The notes: a model not told the origin generated them from the sequence alone. A DNA stretch of 64,000 nucleotides from Hermodice carunculata (GCA_964020975.1 CAXHWN010002478.1:120201-184200), one strand, 5' to 3'; numbered from the stretch's first letter, positions 32,050 through 43,200 are shown. Numbers and translations are program-made.

Positions 32050-34344
32050 ATGTCTTCTGACCCACTGCTTCAGGCTGCAGTATCTGCCGGTGTGAGACCA
32101 CCACAGATGGACAAAGAGGTCGCATGTGACAAGTGTGGGGAGATCTTCACGGGAGAGAGCCTGAGGGTCCAGCTGCGACAGCACCGTGTGAGGGAGCACA
32201 ATGGGGTCCAGGTTTTCTGCCCATGGTGTGACAGGAAGAACCTCTTTTCCTGCCCCAGTAACCTGCGGAAACACGCAAAAGTTGCCCATTCCGATGAGGA
32301 CCAGGGTTTGCTGTCCACAGCCGTTGTAGCCCTGTATGCCGCCGACATCAGTTGCTGGGAGGGTCCAACAGTCAAGATGGAGGACGACTTCTACCCGGAG
32401 GCCTTCATGCTGGCAGAGGAGTGGCGGGCAAAGCCTCGTGTCAGGAAGAACAAGAGGATGAAGAAGACAAAGTGTATTATCATCAACACTGATTCAGAGA
32501 CAGAGACAGCCCCTGCAGAGAAGAGACAGCCCCCTCCAAAGGAAGCACCTGGAGCAGGAAGGATCATGCCCATCTGTCCGAAGAGGGTGGACAACAAAAG
32601 AAAAGCATCAAAGGGGACAGTGAAAGACAAGAGGATTCTGGAGTCACTTGCTGTCACACCAAAGAAAGAGAACATCACATCCAGAGAGGAGCCTGGACTA
32701 CAAGAAGGGAAGACTCCGGAGGCAGCAACACTGCCTCTTCAGTCCAGTGTGGCCAAGATGACACCAGAGGCAGCATCATCATCTGCTCCACCCAATGTCG
32801 CAAAGAAGCCATCAGAGGCAGCAACAGCATCTCCTTCTTCCAATGTCACCAAGAAGGCATCGGCAAGGGGAAAGGAGCCCGGACCACAGGGAAATGTAGA
32901 GGAGGAAAGAAAGAATTTCGAGATAGCTGAAAGTCATAGCCAGGAAGGGAATCACTTGAAAGAAACAGAAAAGGCACCAGAAGCAGAGACCGGCAGTTCT
33001 GATGGAGGAGAGGAAGGTGGAACTAGCGTGGCCATTAGTGAGCACCAGGAGAAGCAGGCTGTTCCCCTAGAGGACTACCTCAGCCATGAACTGGATGTGA
33101 TGGTCAGCCATGATGACCTGGATGAAGACCTGCTGCAAAGCTCGAAGGGTGAAAAGAACCCCTCAGGCACACATAGGCCACCTCTCAGATCAGTTGTTTG
33201 TGTGAAGGAGGATGAGAGGCAACTACAGAGGAGAGAAAGGGAGGAGAAGATTCATGCCAGGGCACAATACCTCCGCCAACATGGTAGATGGGAAGATGTG
33301 CAGCATAGGGGTGGGTCTGAGTGGTGCGTCATATTCAAAATCCAGGATGACCACCAGTATTACTGGGAGAAGGCACGAGTGGAAGTGGGGCAAGAATATG
33401 TGCGCCGACTGCTGGTTAGACGACAGGGTCTGCTGAGAAGTGGTGCCAGGCTTCCTCCTCGAGTCGAATGGGAGAGGCTCACTTTGGACAACTTTGAAGA
33501 GGAAAGGGCATCGTTGGCTGCAGCTTTCCAAGTGCAACCCAGTACCTCCATCAAGGAACTGTCCCGGGGCACCAAGGTCCAGAAGTACTCTCCCCAAGCT
33601 TGGGAGTCCTACAAGAGGAACAGGGACACCTCTTTGGCAGCACCAAGCCCTATTCTGACCCCACTACCATTGGATTTCCAACCAAGACCTGCGCCATCAT
33701 CTCCAAGCAGTGTCATACCAGAGGCAGCAGTGGCTCCGACTGTAGCACAGAGTGGACAGCAGACAAGTAACATCGGGTGTGGTGAAGGAGCTGAGGCCCC
33801 AATCCCTGATCCAGATCTACCTGAGTCAACACAGACTGGATCCAGTATGACTTCTCTTACGGAGAACATCCGCAGAGTTATACAGGTCAAGCGGAGAGCA
33901 GCCAGCCTGGAAACTGAGCCCAGTTCGAAAAGGAGGAGAGAGCCAGTGATCAGAGTACAGGAGGGTTCATCCTGGACTCTGAAGACCCAGCCAGTCCATT
34001 TATGTCAGTCTGCCCACAAGATCCTCCGAGATGGGGCTTGGCCTGAGGTGCCTCCAGGTCGGCGTGATTGGAGAAGGGCTACAACAGTATCACTGCCGAA
34101 GGTGGATCTGGTGTGGCCACCCCCCAACTGGAGAGAGCTGTCCCCTGACAATCTGTTGTGGGCGTGGGAAGTGGCCACTGCAATGTGCTTCATCGACCCC
34201 AAGCTGGCCACACATCTTCAAGGGGTGCCTCTAGATTTGGAGCGGCTGAGCCCAAAGAAGGATGATGCCAGGGTGCCAGACAAGAGGGTGGTGGAGCCGA
34301 TGGAGGAAGGGGATTGGGATCGCCTCCGCAATTCCTATCAGTAG
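32050..34344 (+). CDS. ORF3: two-C2H2-finger protein carried by the Gypsy element, unknown family
   Basis: The frame has 764 codons with an ATG in CATCATGTC. Near the N-terminus are two C2H2 fingers: C26-x2-C29...H45-x4-H50 and C57-x2-C60...H75-x4-H80. A basic patch follows (VRKNKRMKKTK, about 128-139), then a long Glu/Pro/Ser-rich low-complexity part (about 160-330). A more globular part lies at about 385-530, with EREEKIHARAQYLRQHGRWE and YYWEKARVEVGQEYV. A second basic patch (SSKRRREP) lies near 620 and a Trp/Pro-rich C-terminus (VDLVWPPPNWRELSPDNLLW) at about 690-710. I see no signal peptide, transmembrane helix or furin-like site, so it is not an ordinary envelope. A nuclear nucleic-acid-binding role is the simplest reading. 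The DNA looks richer in G+C than pol, which could mean capture from a host. No frame break is seen. Confidence 0.8.
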   Translation: MSSDPLLQAAVSAGVRPPQMDKEVACDKCGEIFTGESLRVQLRQHRVREHNGVQVFCPWCDRKNLFSCPSNLRKHAKVAHSDEDQGLLSTAVVALYAADISCWEGPTVKMEDDFYPEAFMLAEEWRAKPRVRKNKRMKKTKCIIINTDSETETAPAEKRQPPPKEAPGAGRIMPICPKRVDNKRKASKGTVKDKRILESLAVTPKKENITSREEPGLQEGKTPEAATLPLQSSVAKMTPEAASSSAPPNVAKKPSEAATASPSSNVTKKASARGKEPGPQGNVEEERKNFEIAESHSQEGNHLKETEKAPEAETGSSDGGEEGGTSVAISEHQEKQAVPLEDYLSHELDVMVSHDDLDEDLLQSSKGEKNPSGTHRPPLRSVVCVKEDERQLQRREREEKIHARAQYLRQHGRWEDVQHRGGSEWCVIFKIQDDHQYYWEKARVEVGQEYVRRLLVRRQGLLRSGARLPPRVEWERLTLDNFEEERASLAAAFQVQPSTSIKELSRGTKVQKYSPQAWESYKRNRDTSLAAPSPILTPLPLDFQPRPAPSSPSSVIPEAAVAPTVAQSGQQTSNIGCGEGAEAPIPDPDLPESTQTGSSMTSLTENIRRVIQVKRRAASLETEPSSKRRREPVIRVQEGSSWTLKTQPVHLCQSAHKILRDGAWPEVPPGRRDWRRATTVSLPKVDLVWPPPNWRELSPDNLLWAWEVATAMCFIDPKLATHLQGVPLDLERLSPKKDDARVPDKRVVEPMEEGDWDRLRNSYQ

Positions 34345-34740
34345 AAGTTGAGTAGAGTGAAAGGTTCTCTCCAGTTTCATTGTTCAGTGACTCAAGTAGG
34401 GTGCATCTGACTAAAGGGACCAGCAGCACTGCAGGCCCTGGTTTCCATTTTCTGTTATTGTAAACTGTCCAAGTTCATGGACAGTAAGGGTAGAGTCTGG
34501 GGTGAGACCCTGTGGCTCCTGCAATGTACTCGATGGTTTTTGTAGCAAATGCTATGTTGGAATCTGCCCATGTACTGTTAAATGAATCAGACCCATATGC
34601 TGTCATGTATTGGAGTATGTTATTTTACACTTGAAATGTACCTAATTTGACATTTTGAATACCGGTCTTGATCTATACTGATCTGGCCATGTACTGTCAT
34701 GAGACATCACAGGGTGTCATTTCATACTGGAAATGTACCA

Positions 34741-35300
34741 AAATTGTATAGAAAAAAATGTGTAAAGTGTTCAAGTGTAAACAATACTTGGACCTGTTCG
34801 AATGGTTACATCTGTGTATGACCAGGTGCGAATATGAATTAGATTGTAATTGTGTAGAAGAAATGTGTTAAGTGTTCAAGTGTAAGCAGTACTTGAACAA
34901 GTTAGAATGGTAACATCTGTGTAAGTGCAGGTGCGTATATATATTTCATTGCAATTGTATGGAAGGAAGGTTTAAAGTGTTCAAATGCAAGCAGTACTTG
35001 GTCAGGTAAAGCTATAACGACTGTGTAAGGGTAGTTACAAATATATGTGTATTCTCTGATTGCGTTGTATGGAAGAAAATTGTGAATTGTTTAAGTTAGA
35101 CCAGTAACATCAGTGTAAGCACAGTTGAAAACATCTATTTGAGGGCAATGGTATTGGAGATAGGTGTATATTGTTCAAGTGTAAACTTTATTTGAACAAA
35201 CCAGTGGCATCTATGTACTTGATTGTGATTATATCAAAGATTGATCATTATTGAAGGGTAAACGCTATTTAGATAAGACAAGTCAATGCTGTCTGGTAAC
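34741..35300 (+). repeat. Diverged tandem repeat of about 105 bp in the 3' noncoding part
   Basis: Each unit has AATTGTATGGAAG-like text, then AAGTGTTCAAGTGTAA and a CAGTACTTGG-like word, then a TAACATCTGTGTAAG-like word. Units begin at about 34745, 34848, 34952, 35063, 35146 and 35227, each more diverged than the last. Confidence 0.7.
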
Positions 35301-36148
35301 AAGTTACATGTAAGTTGTAGATTACAAATGTATTGACTGGAAATGTAAATTGTTTCAGTATAACCAATACTTAGGAAGAATAGCTTGTGTATTCTTGCTG
35401 AACATCGAAAGCATTAATTGAACAACAGTTGGGAAGTTGCGGTGTAACCTTATGTACGCGAATACAAAGTGTATATATGAGATCTCCATCCAAGTGCAAG
35501 TGATGTTATGTCAAACATCAGCTGGGAAGTTGTAACAAATTTGTATGTAAAGGTAAAGACTGCAAATAGGACCTCTAGATGAGTAAGAACAGGTAAAATG
35601 TATAAGCACACTGGGCACTGAGTGTAAATGATGTTTGGAAGCTGACTTTGAAGTTGTAACAGAATGGATACATAGATACACTAAGTACACTGAGCAATAT
35701 AAATATTGGTAGTAATGAATTGTAATCCTGCGGAAGTTGAATGCTTCCAACATTGTCAGTGTGATGAAAATTTGATTATTAGCGATTCAATGTGTAAAAG
35801 GGTGACTGATTATACAAATGGATTAATGCAGGATGGCCATGCTATGGCATGTTATTACAGCTGTACTTTCAAACTGTTCATGGCTGTTGATTAAGTTGAT
35901 ATTCAAGGTGTCCTGTATACAATTTAACATTGGATAGATGGAGTTATCTGTTTCAGTCTGAGGCCATGTTTGGGCACATGAAAGTAATTAATAGTTGAGG
36001 GTATGAGGGTGAGATTACACAGTATGTCGGTAAATTGTCCTAGCTTACAAGGTAAACTGATCTGTGTGAACACATAGTAACTTTTGGTATGAACCTTTGA
36101 TCAACTGTAAACCATACAATGCTTTAAATGCAGGAGCATTTAATTTCT

Positions 36149-36160
36149 TAAGTTGGGGGT
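36149..36160 (+). other. Candidate polypurine tract
   Basis: AAGTTGGGGGT lies two bases before the TG of the 3' LTR. It is short and interrupted by TT, so the call is modest. Confidence 0.4.
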
Positions 36161-36162
36161 AT

Positions 36163-37441
36163 TGTAACAGCCATGCTGTTATATTAATTGTGATACAAGT
36201 ACTAAGGGCAGCTCTGCTGCTAAGTGTCACCATTTATTGAGTGGAAATCTTTGCCGAGTCAAGTTGACAGGGTTAGGCCTAACAATATCATGGGTGCACC
36301 TGCTATGCTCAGGATGCTTACCTTTAAGTTAAACTTCAGAAATTCAAAGCTATTGTAAAATAACATATAAAATGTTGTAGCCAGTAGCATATTTGTAAGA
36401 TTTGGTAGTTTATAAGGTTAAACTAAGGCCAACAAGCTTCATTCATGATCTTCTCCGTGAATGTTTGCGCAGCCATTTTGTTGGCTTGTCGGCTCCGGTG
36501 CACTGTCACTTCAGAACGAGGTTTGGGGAGTTAGCGTCTGGAAAAGGTTACTAAGGCAACACTTGTATTAACAATGTTATGAAAAGCTATTGAGATGGAG
36601 GAACTTGGGATGTTTCACACTTTTGAGAAGTTTCGTTGCGAAACTTTCTGTAGTTTTAAAGTTATTTGGGTTTCAAGTCATTTGCTGGAATGCTTGGAAC
36701 ACTTGGAACGAAATTATGGGATGGCTCACTTCTATATAAGGCCGCGCGATTTGCGTTTTGGTCATTCTGACTCTGGTGGGTCAAGTCAAAGGTACTTGCA
36801 CTTGCCTCTTGAGCCCTCTCTTCAACCTTCCATCTTCTTCTATCTCATCAGTTACATTTTTTTTGGAACGATTAATGAAACTGGAACAATTTCGACAAGA
36901 ATAATTTAACTAATTTTGTAGAAGACAACACTGGAACGATCTGATTATTTATGGAGCGTTTAGGCCTACTAAGTCTAAGATTAGGATCATTAGCACGAAA
37001 TGATGATTTGGAATACCAGCATTGTTGTATTGATTAGATCAACAGGCAACTTGACTTGACTCGGCACCCATCATTTGTACACCATGTTTTCGGCCATCCA
37101 TAATAAACAGTTTTCCTTGGAATTTAGAAACGTCTCGGTGGTCTATGGCAAACGACAAGGACAATTGCAGTAATTTCGATCTCTTTTATTCAGTAATGTT
37201 GATCAGTGAAAGTTCAGCTTGTTTTCCACACTACCTGCTGTCATTCCGTTGAACTGGAACTGTATGAGATTGAATATTGAGATTGAAAGGGGGTGATCTG
37301 ATAATATTTTTGAATGAATATTTGAGAGAATGGATTCCCGACTGACCGTGTGAGTGGTGCCCGTCTGCGTGAGTTCCCCGGCCCACGGTAAATCCGAAAT
37401 AATGTTTGACATGAAAGCGCTCGGCGGGAGTGATGGTTACA
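36163..37441 (+). repeat. 3' LTR, 1279 bp
   Basis: Partner of 22689-23974. TATATAA lies at 36733-36739 and AATAAA at 37102-37107. It ends TTACA, directly followed by ATAT. Confidence 0.95.
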
Positions 37442-37445
37442 ATAT
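37442..37445 (+). repeat. Target-site duplication ATAT, right
   Basis: Matches 22685-22688. Host sequence ATTTAAGAATCC continues from here. Confidence 0.7.
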
Positions 37446-37899
37446 TTAAGAATCCTAATCCTAAATGATCGAAGTTACTTAGGCATTCGATGCTATTTGA
37501 AAACTAAAAGAATTACCGAATTCAATGAAATAAAATTTCAATTAAACCTTATAAATGAAGAAAATCTCCATTTAATTGCCACAGCTTATACGGCTTATTA
37601 ATCAAATACAATTTAATTGAACATTATAATTGTTACTGTTATTACGGTTTTTTTTACCAGCAAACTGCACTGCAAGCGCAACCATAATATATTTTCTTCA
37701 CATCACTTTTATTAAAACACAGAGCCGTTGATATTAAACTCTTTGTTGTATAAACCTGATAATTTACCGAAAAGTTAATGAAAGGTGAAAAAAAAAGAAA
37801 AAAACTTGAAAAGAAAGAAAAAAGACCATTCCCTTGCCATTCCTTATACTGCAGTGAAAATGCTCGCTTTTTACGATGCTAGCCGTTTACATATTAAAA
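37446..37899. other. No gene recognised
   Basis: AT-rich host flank of the LTR element with an A/G-rich stretch at about 37785-37830. No exon-like frame is evident. Confidence 0.4.
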
Positions 37900-38810
37900 C
37901 TAGGAAAGGTGGTTTGCTGCATAGCAAATCAGTGTATGTGTCTTCAAAGCATATTGGTATGGCAATGTACAACTATTCCATAAAACAGGAGTACAAGTTG
38001 GAATGGCATCTCTATCTATTATAGCCTTGAAATTATTCAAGATTTAAAATTTCTAATGGTGCTATCTAGCATAATTTAAATTGCTACAACTTTTATTTTT
38101 AATTCATTGGGTGTGCAATGGTCAACAACCCCCTAGTAGAAGATGGAATGACATCTCTATCTATTATAGTGTTGAAGATATTCAAGATTGAAAATTTCAA
38201 ATACTGATAATTAGCATAATTCAAATTGCTACAACTTTTGTTTTAGATTCGTTACATGTGCAATGGTCAACAACCCCCTAATAGAAGTTGAAATGACATC
38301 TCTATCTATAATATAGTTTTGAAGATATTCGAGTTTTAAATTTTCAAATGCTGCTAATTAGCATAATTTAAATGGCTACAGCTTTTGCTTTAGCTTCATT
38401 ACATGCACAATGGTCAATTACCCCGTAGTACAAGTTAAAATGACATCTCTATCTAAAATAGGTTTGATGATATTCAAGTTTCAAAATTTCCAATGCTGCT
38501 AATTAGCATAAATTGCTACTTTTGTTTTAAATTCATTAGATGCGCATTAATCAATAACCCCCTAGTATAAGTTGGAATGACATCTCTATCTATTATACCT
38601 CTGAAGGTATTCAAGATTTAAAATTTCAACTGCCCCTAATTTGCATTATTTTAAACATCTTCATTCCTCTCTATAAAACGATCAAACTCCTTGTAGGGAA
38701 GTACAATCATGCCAGGTTTGGAATTTCTATGTATAATAGTGTCCGAGAAAAGTGTCGGACAAATTTGCTGATAAAGAAAGAAAGAAAGAAAGAGAGAAAG
38801 AAAGAAAGAG

Positions 38811-38881
<71 letters not shown>

Positions 38882-38930
38882 ATGAATTTCGGGAAAAACA
38901 GAAAAGTGTGTGTTGACACACACTTTAATT
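37900..38930 (-). mobile_element. Helitron-like family, copy 7 (both ends, minus strand)
   Basis: CTAG 37900-37903, 7 nt, hairpin 37911-37930 form the 3' end. Four and a half tandem units of about 145 bp follow (37990-38640), each with ATGACATCTCTATCTA, TAATTAGCATAATT and a CAATGGTCAACAACC-like word. Next come the core (GTCGGACAAATTTGCTG), a GAAA tract 38776-38881, and the 5' hairpin at about 38903-38926 (AAGTGTGTG....CACACACTT). This is the best copy for seeing the whole architecture in one piece. Confidence 0.7.
38776..38881. repeat. (GAAA)n microsatellite
   Basis: Tetranucleotide tract with a few GAGA interruptions, inside Helitron-like copy 7. Confidence 0.9.
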
Positions 38931-38934
38931 AGTA

Positions 38935-39846
38935 CAGTTTTGCCACTTCAGATGGCAAGAGAGAATTCACGAGCTCTTCAATGCGGAGACGTGAAATGTT
39001 AGGCCTCTGGACTCGTGACGTAATCAAAATATGAGCACAAGGGTATTCCGTTGAACGTTGGTGGCCGCGCTGAGAGCATTGTTTGTATAATATAGCTGGA
39101 TTTATTTTGATTACCGCATTCAGCTTATTGTTATATGACAAAGGATACACAAAAGGCAAGATAATTCATATCGTAAAGGTAAGAAATGGGTTAACACCTA
39201 AGATATTGAGTGGCAAAAAGACAAACTTTGTGTAGCAAACATCGAGCTCACAGCTGCCAGTGCCACATTCATTATGACTCGAGTTCTTTCTGACACCGTC
39301 CGCAGGGCGATATGTTGTTGATTAGTTCGTGGGTGAGCGAATGATGAGCCATGCCCCCGTGGTACCCCGTAGTACGAGCCAAGTGATGAAGGGGACGTGC
39401 TTGTTCCATGAATCACAGCGAACTTGGTAAATGAACGAGTAACCTGTTTAATGTGAACTTACGCGATAATCAGCGAACAAAATGGGCACAGGAAGAGCGG
39501 GTCACATGTGGTCATGCAGTTTTGAACTCAAAATATATTATTGGCATCCGAAGGATTGCTCCGCCATTATCATTCAAGTTTTGTTTGGATTTACTTGCAT
39601 AATAATACTACGTTTCGTCAGGGACCTGCAATTTAAAGGTTCCAGGTTTCTTGTATTTTTGAAATTTGATTTCATATGCAGTCAGTGAGCCCCATGCCAT
39701 GGCCATGCAGCACTACTTTCAGTTTTGCACAATTTCTGTGATATGATTTCAATGGTTTGTCATAATTGTTATGACATGATTTCAATGAGTTGTTAATGTG
39801 ATATGATTACAATGGTTTGTGCATATGCTACTATTTATATGTGAGC
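38935..39846. other. No gene recognised
   Basis: The left half (about 38950-39480) is somewhat CpG-richer than its neighbours, but the open frames on the minus strand are short and unconvincing. The right part has TGATATGATTTCAATGG-type words repeated two or three times near 39735-39815. Confidence 0.4.
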
Positions 39847-41475
39847 TAATAGATAGATAGATCAGTTTTATTTTACATCGGTTTTAAAAACATACAACAT
39901 TAGCCAATGGCTAGTATCACCGATAAGGGAGGTAGTACATCGAGATGTAATGGCGGCATATACATATAGAAACAGGAGGTAAAAACAAAATTTTATATAA
40001 ACATGATAAATGATAATGATGACTAGAACATATAAAAGGAGGGCTAATAAAAATAACTAAAAATGTCCATGTTACTAAAAAAGTTCATGGTCAAGCTTCA
40101 TATTTTGTCCCATGTTTTTAGAAAATTTTTAAAACCAGACAAATCAAGGTTTTTAGCATAATCAGGTACTTAGTTCTGAAAGGCTGCTCCTCCCTTAGAA
40201 AAAGATTGAAGGATGTACTTTACAGTCCGACTATGTGGTTGGCATAGTTTGTTGGAATTTCTAAGGTTGTAAGCAATATATCTTGGTAAGAACAAGTTTC
40301 TTATATAAGGAGGAGAAATATTATTTACCGCCTTATAAATTTCTTGAAGAAGAGTTTGAGTCCTTGCAAGTTCCAAGGTAGGCAAGCCTGCCTTATGTAA
40401 TGACTGTGGGTAAGTACTGTTAAAGTCCTGGTATATTAATTTTTAGGCCCTGTATTGTATTCTTTCTAATTTCTTGGTATTTGTTGTACCACAATGATGC
40501 CAAGCTAAAAAAACAATAGGTAAAGTGTGAGGAAATAAATTAGAAAATGGCCATTCTCGAAGAAAAGTCTAAGGTCTTGGCCAGTCTCTGAAGAAAGTTT
40601 CTTTGACCTGAGGTTTTTGGCTTATTGAACTTTAGGGGACCCGAGGCCCCATAGGACTAATAATGGTTCAAAGTTCACGAAAGTTCCGGAAATGTTGTAA
40701 ATAATCATTAGCAACACGAATCACTTATCTGAGATGACTTCCGACCGGTCCTTACATGTAAATTAAGCATCAGCGTTTCTGCCGATGATCCAAGATGGAT
40801 GCCGCAAGTGTTATTGGGGACCGTATCATATAATTTTAAATGTGATCATAAACAATAAAATTATCGCTTAACTATTTCGAAGAAAAAAATTACAAGAAAG
40901 AATGAACGCTGAGACCATCCCCGGGAATATCCCAGGGCATCACGTGCACCTGGCTCGTGCAGGTAAACATGCACCCAAAGCTCATTTGGTAGATTTACCG
41001 CGATTGGTTAAAATCTTGCTCCGGTGTTGCATTGTGGGTAATATTCGAGTCAAAAGTTGTTCGGTGCATATGCAAATGACGGCACGATAATCGATTCCAT
41101 CGATGATTTCACGGAATAAATTCGAGTTTTTTTGGTATTTTACTTACACTATGCCTGCGGCGCAAACATCTATTCTACTAGAAAAACATATAGGAACGTT
41201 ACCATAGTGCCTGCGGCGCAATAATCTTCGCTTTAGGTAGGAACATGGACATCGTTAGGGGATTTTACCTAAAGAGGCTTGGGTCCCCTAAAGTTCAATA
41301 AGGCCAGGTTTTTCGACAAACCTCACGAATTTGATTATCAAAATTTAAATTATTATCCAAAAGAACGTCTAAGAGTTGTACAGAGTCACTAGCAGTAATT
41401 TCAGTGTCCTCAAGAACCACCTTGTCTCCCCCCTGGCTCTATGTGGTTGAATGAAAATTGCCTGGAATTTACTAA
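39847..41475 (-). pseudogene. LINE fragment C: ORF2 C-terminal half, split by a hAT-type insertion
   Basis: Minus strand. The upstream part (about 41475-41314) reads DSVQLLDVLLDNNLNFDNQI, an RT/thumb motif. After the insertion at 40619-41305 the text resumes with FLQRLAKTLDFSSRMAIF and LAWHHCGTTNTKKLERIQYR, then GLPTLELARTQTLLQEIYKA and YNLRNSNKLCQPHSR, fading near 40100. Stops and frameshifts are present (for example after IQYRA and GGAAFQN). The 3' tail is (CTAT)n, seen as TAGATAGATAGATC near 39848. Poly-T at 41471-41494 marks the other edge. The fragment is non-functional and 5'-truncated. Confidence 0.75.
40619..41305. mobile_element. hAT-type non-autonomous element, 8-bp target duplication
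   Basis: The 687-bp element has inverted ends: GGCTTATTGAACTTTAGGGG on the left and CCCCTAAAGTTCAATAAGGCC reversed on the right, matching over about 28 bp. It is flanked by perfect AGGTTTTT direct repeats at 40611-40618 and 41306-41313. An 8-bp TSD is the hallmark of the hAT superfamily. No transposase frame is inside. It interrupts LINE fragment C, whose coding text continues on both sides, so it is younger than the LINE. Confidence 0.8.
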
Positions 41476-43200
41476 TTTTTTTTTTTTTTTGCACAGATTT
41501 TAAAGTTACTGATACATTTTAGTTTATATGTAAAGTTGTATTCTTGTTTATTAGTTGTATGTCTACTCTTATGTTGAATACTGCAGGCGACAAAAGCTTT
41601 GAACAAATGTTTTGCTGACAATAAATAAAGATGGAATGAAATGAATGTCCGTAGATTTTTTAATATTTTATGTTGCGACTAGGGCAACTGGTAACCAATG
41701 AATTTTAATAGAAGCAAGGGCAATGGGCAATACAGTTTCATGGTAAAAGGGATAAGATCAGTTGCAATGAGTCATGGCATAAAATGAAGTCAAAATAGAC
41801 ATGACAGCCAAGTTTAGAAAATAAAGCTTCCCATTTGGAACAAGCTGCTGAAAACTCAAAACTTCAGGGACATCATTATATTGGAAATGGCACTTAGAAT
41901 ATCGATTTGCTTAACTTTTCAAGCACAAGTGTTTTGAAGCTTCTTTGAATTTTACTTTTTTGTCAAAATGGCACTTTTCCGGGGGGGGGGGGGCGGGCAT
42001 GATTGACAAAGAACAGTGGTGAAAGAAAGGCCCTTTTGAGTTTTCTGTGATAATTATACAATACATATTCACTTAAACGATGAGAGGAAGCTCTTGGCTT
42101 AACTTGATCTTGCCACATGTGGTAATTCACTGCTGTGGATTTTAAAAAAATCGCCTGTTTAAATCAGATGTGTATCCTAGGAGAATAAGCAAAAAGGCTT
42201 CGTTATTCAATGGTATAGATATCTCATTTCATTTTGGGATCTTCAATCTTTTACACATGATTTGTTCATTGTTACCATAAGTAGTGGCAAGCATATTATC
42301 TTCTATGATTTGACATTTCATTTTGGTTGTATTGTACCATAATGTTAGCACATTAGCAACATGAGCAATGCATTGAGTGACAGGTGGTAAAGCAGCATTT
42401 CTGTAAAGGGGGGGGGGGGAGTTTTTCTCTGGAAGTGTTTTTGAACTATGTTGGCACAGTTTTGTGGTTATTGTTTCATAACACCAGAATATAGTCAGAG
42501 AGTGCTGGCAATGGGTTGATATTCAACTTTATGTGAAACAAGAACTATTCTTGCCAATGCTTTATTCAGACAGACATGAATGTTGAACTGTAGCCAGAAG
42601 AGGTTAAACCTTTGAACCAGTGTCTTTAGGGTGAAAGTATTAAAAACTTTGTATTATACGTTGACGATAGTGACCTTGTTTTGGGGCACGAGTATGTTTC
42701 ACGTTAAGGAAAAGTCACGCACAATTCAGGACCTGTCCCCACAGGTGGACCCCTGTGCACAACTGCTTTCTCATAGCATTCCTTAGAGAAAACCTCTCCA
42801 GGGCAAACCTACTTACCTGTGTACTTCTGATATGGACATCTATCCTCGTGCAAGCCTTACATGGTGAAATACTAAGCATGAATAAATGCATGGACAGTTA
42901 TTAGTGGGAAAGGAAATTGGCAAGTCAGCCATAGAAGTAGTTATTTGTAAAAGCTGATCTAACATCAATAAATCAAGACAATTTTGGTAAATACAGTAAG
43001 TATGCTCTTTACAGAGAACTTTGGTGTGAACGTGCATTCTGTTGCGCCACTTTGAGATTTGTCCCGCTCTGTTGTGTCTTCTCCAGTCAAGTGGAAGTGA
43101 GAAAGTGTGTGCTTCACTGGCACTGTAGAAAGTGGATTTAAGCATGCTAAGGAAGAAATACACTGTGTTCGTATAACTGAGTTCTGAAACTACCCAACAT
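41476..43200. other. No gene recognised; possible LINE tail, poly-G tracts
   Basis: About 41495-41645 ends with AATAAATAAAGATGGAATGA, which could be a + strand LINE tail. Runs of G lie near 41981-41993 and 42409-42419. No exon-like frame is visible. Confidence 0.35.

Larger units (their letters stand above)
34345..36162 (+). other. 3' noncoding part of the Gypsy element
   Basis: 1.8 kb between ORF3 and the 3' LTR with no convincing frame. It carries the diverged roughly 105-bp repeats listed separately and ends at AGTTGGGGGTAT, the likely polypurine tract. Confidence 0.7.
22689..37441 (+). mobile_element. Ty3/Gypsy LTR retrotransposon with an extra zinc-finger ORF; looks whole
   Basis: Parts in order: 5' LTR 22689-23974, primer site from 23976, a long leader with tandem repeats, gag 26488-27570, pol in the -1 frame to 31406, a 643-bp spacer, ORF3 32050-34344, a 1.8-kb repeat-bearing 3' noncoding part, a short purine-rich tract, and the 3' LTR 36163-37441. 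The pol order protease, RT, RNase H, integrase and a GPY/F-like end place it in Ty3/Gypsy; I see no chromodomain. At 14.75 kb it is longer than most Gypsy elements, the extra length lying in the leader, ORF3 and 3' region. The reading frames are open throughout and the LTRs are almost identical, so it looks whole and young. Long LTRs with a 4-bp TSD recall Osvaldo/Ulysses-type elements, but I cannot assign a clade. Confidence 0.93.

Noticed and set aside
32050-34344. ORF3 as an envelope glycoprotein
   Set aside because: No signal peptide, no transmembrane segment and no cleavage motif; it has C2H2 fingers and basic patches instead.
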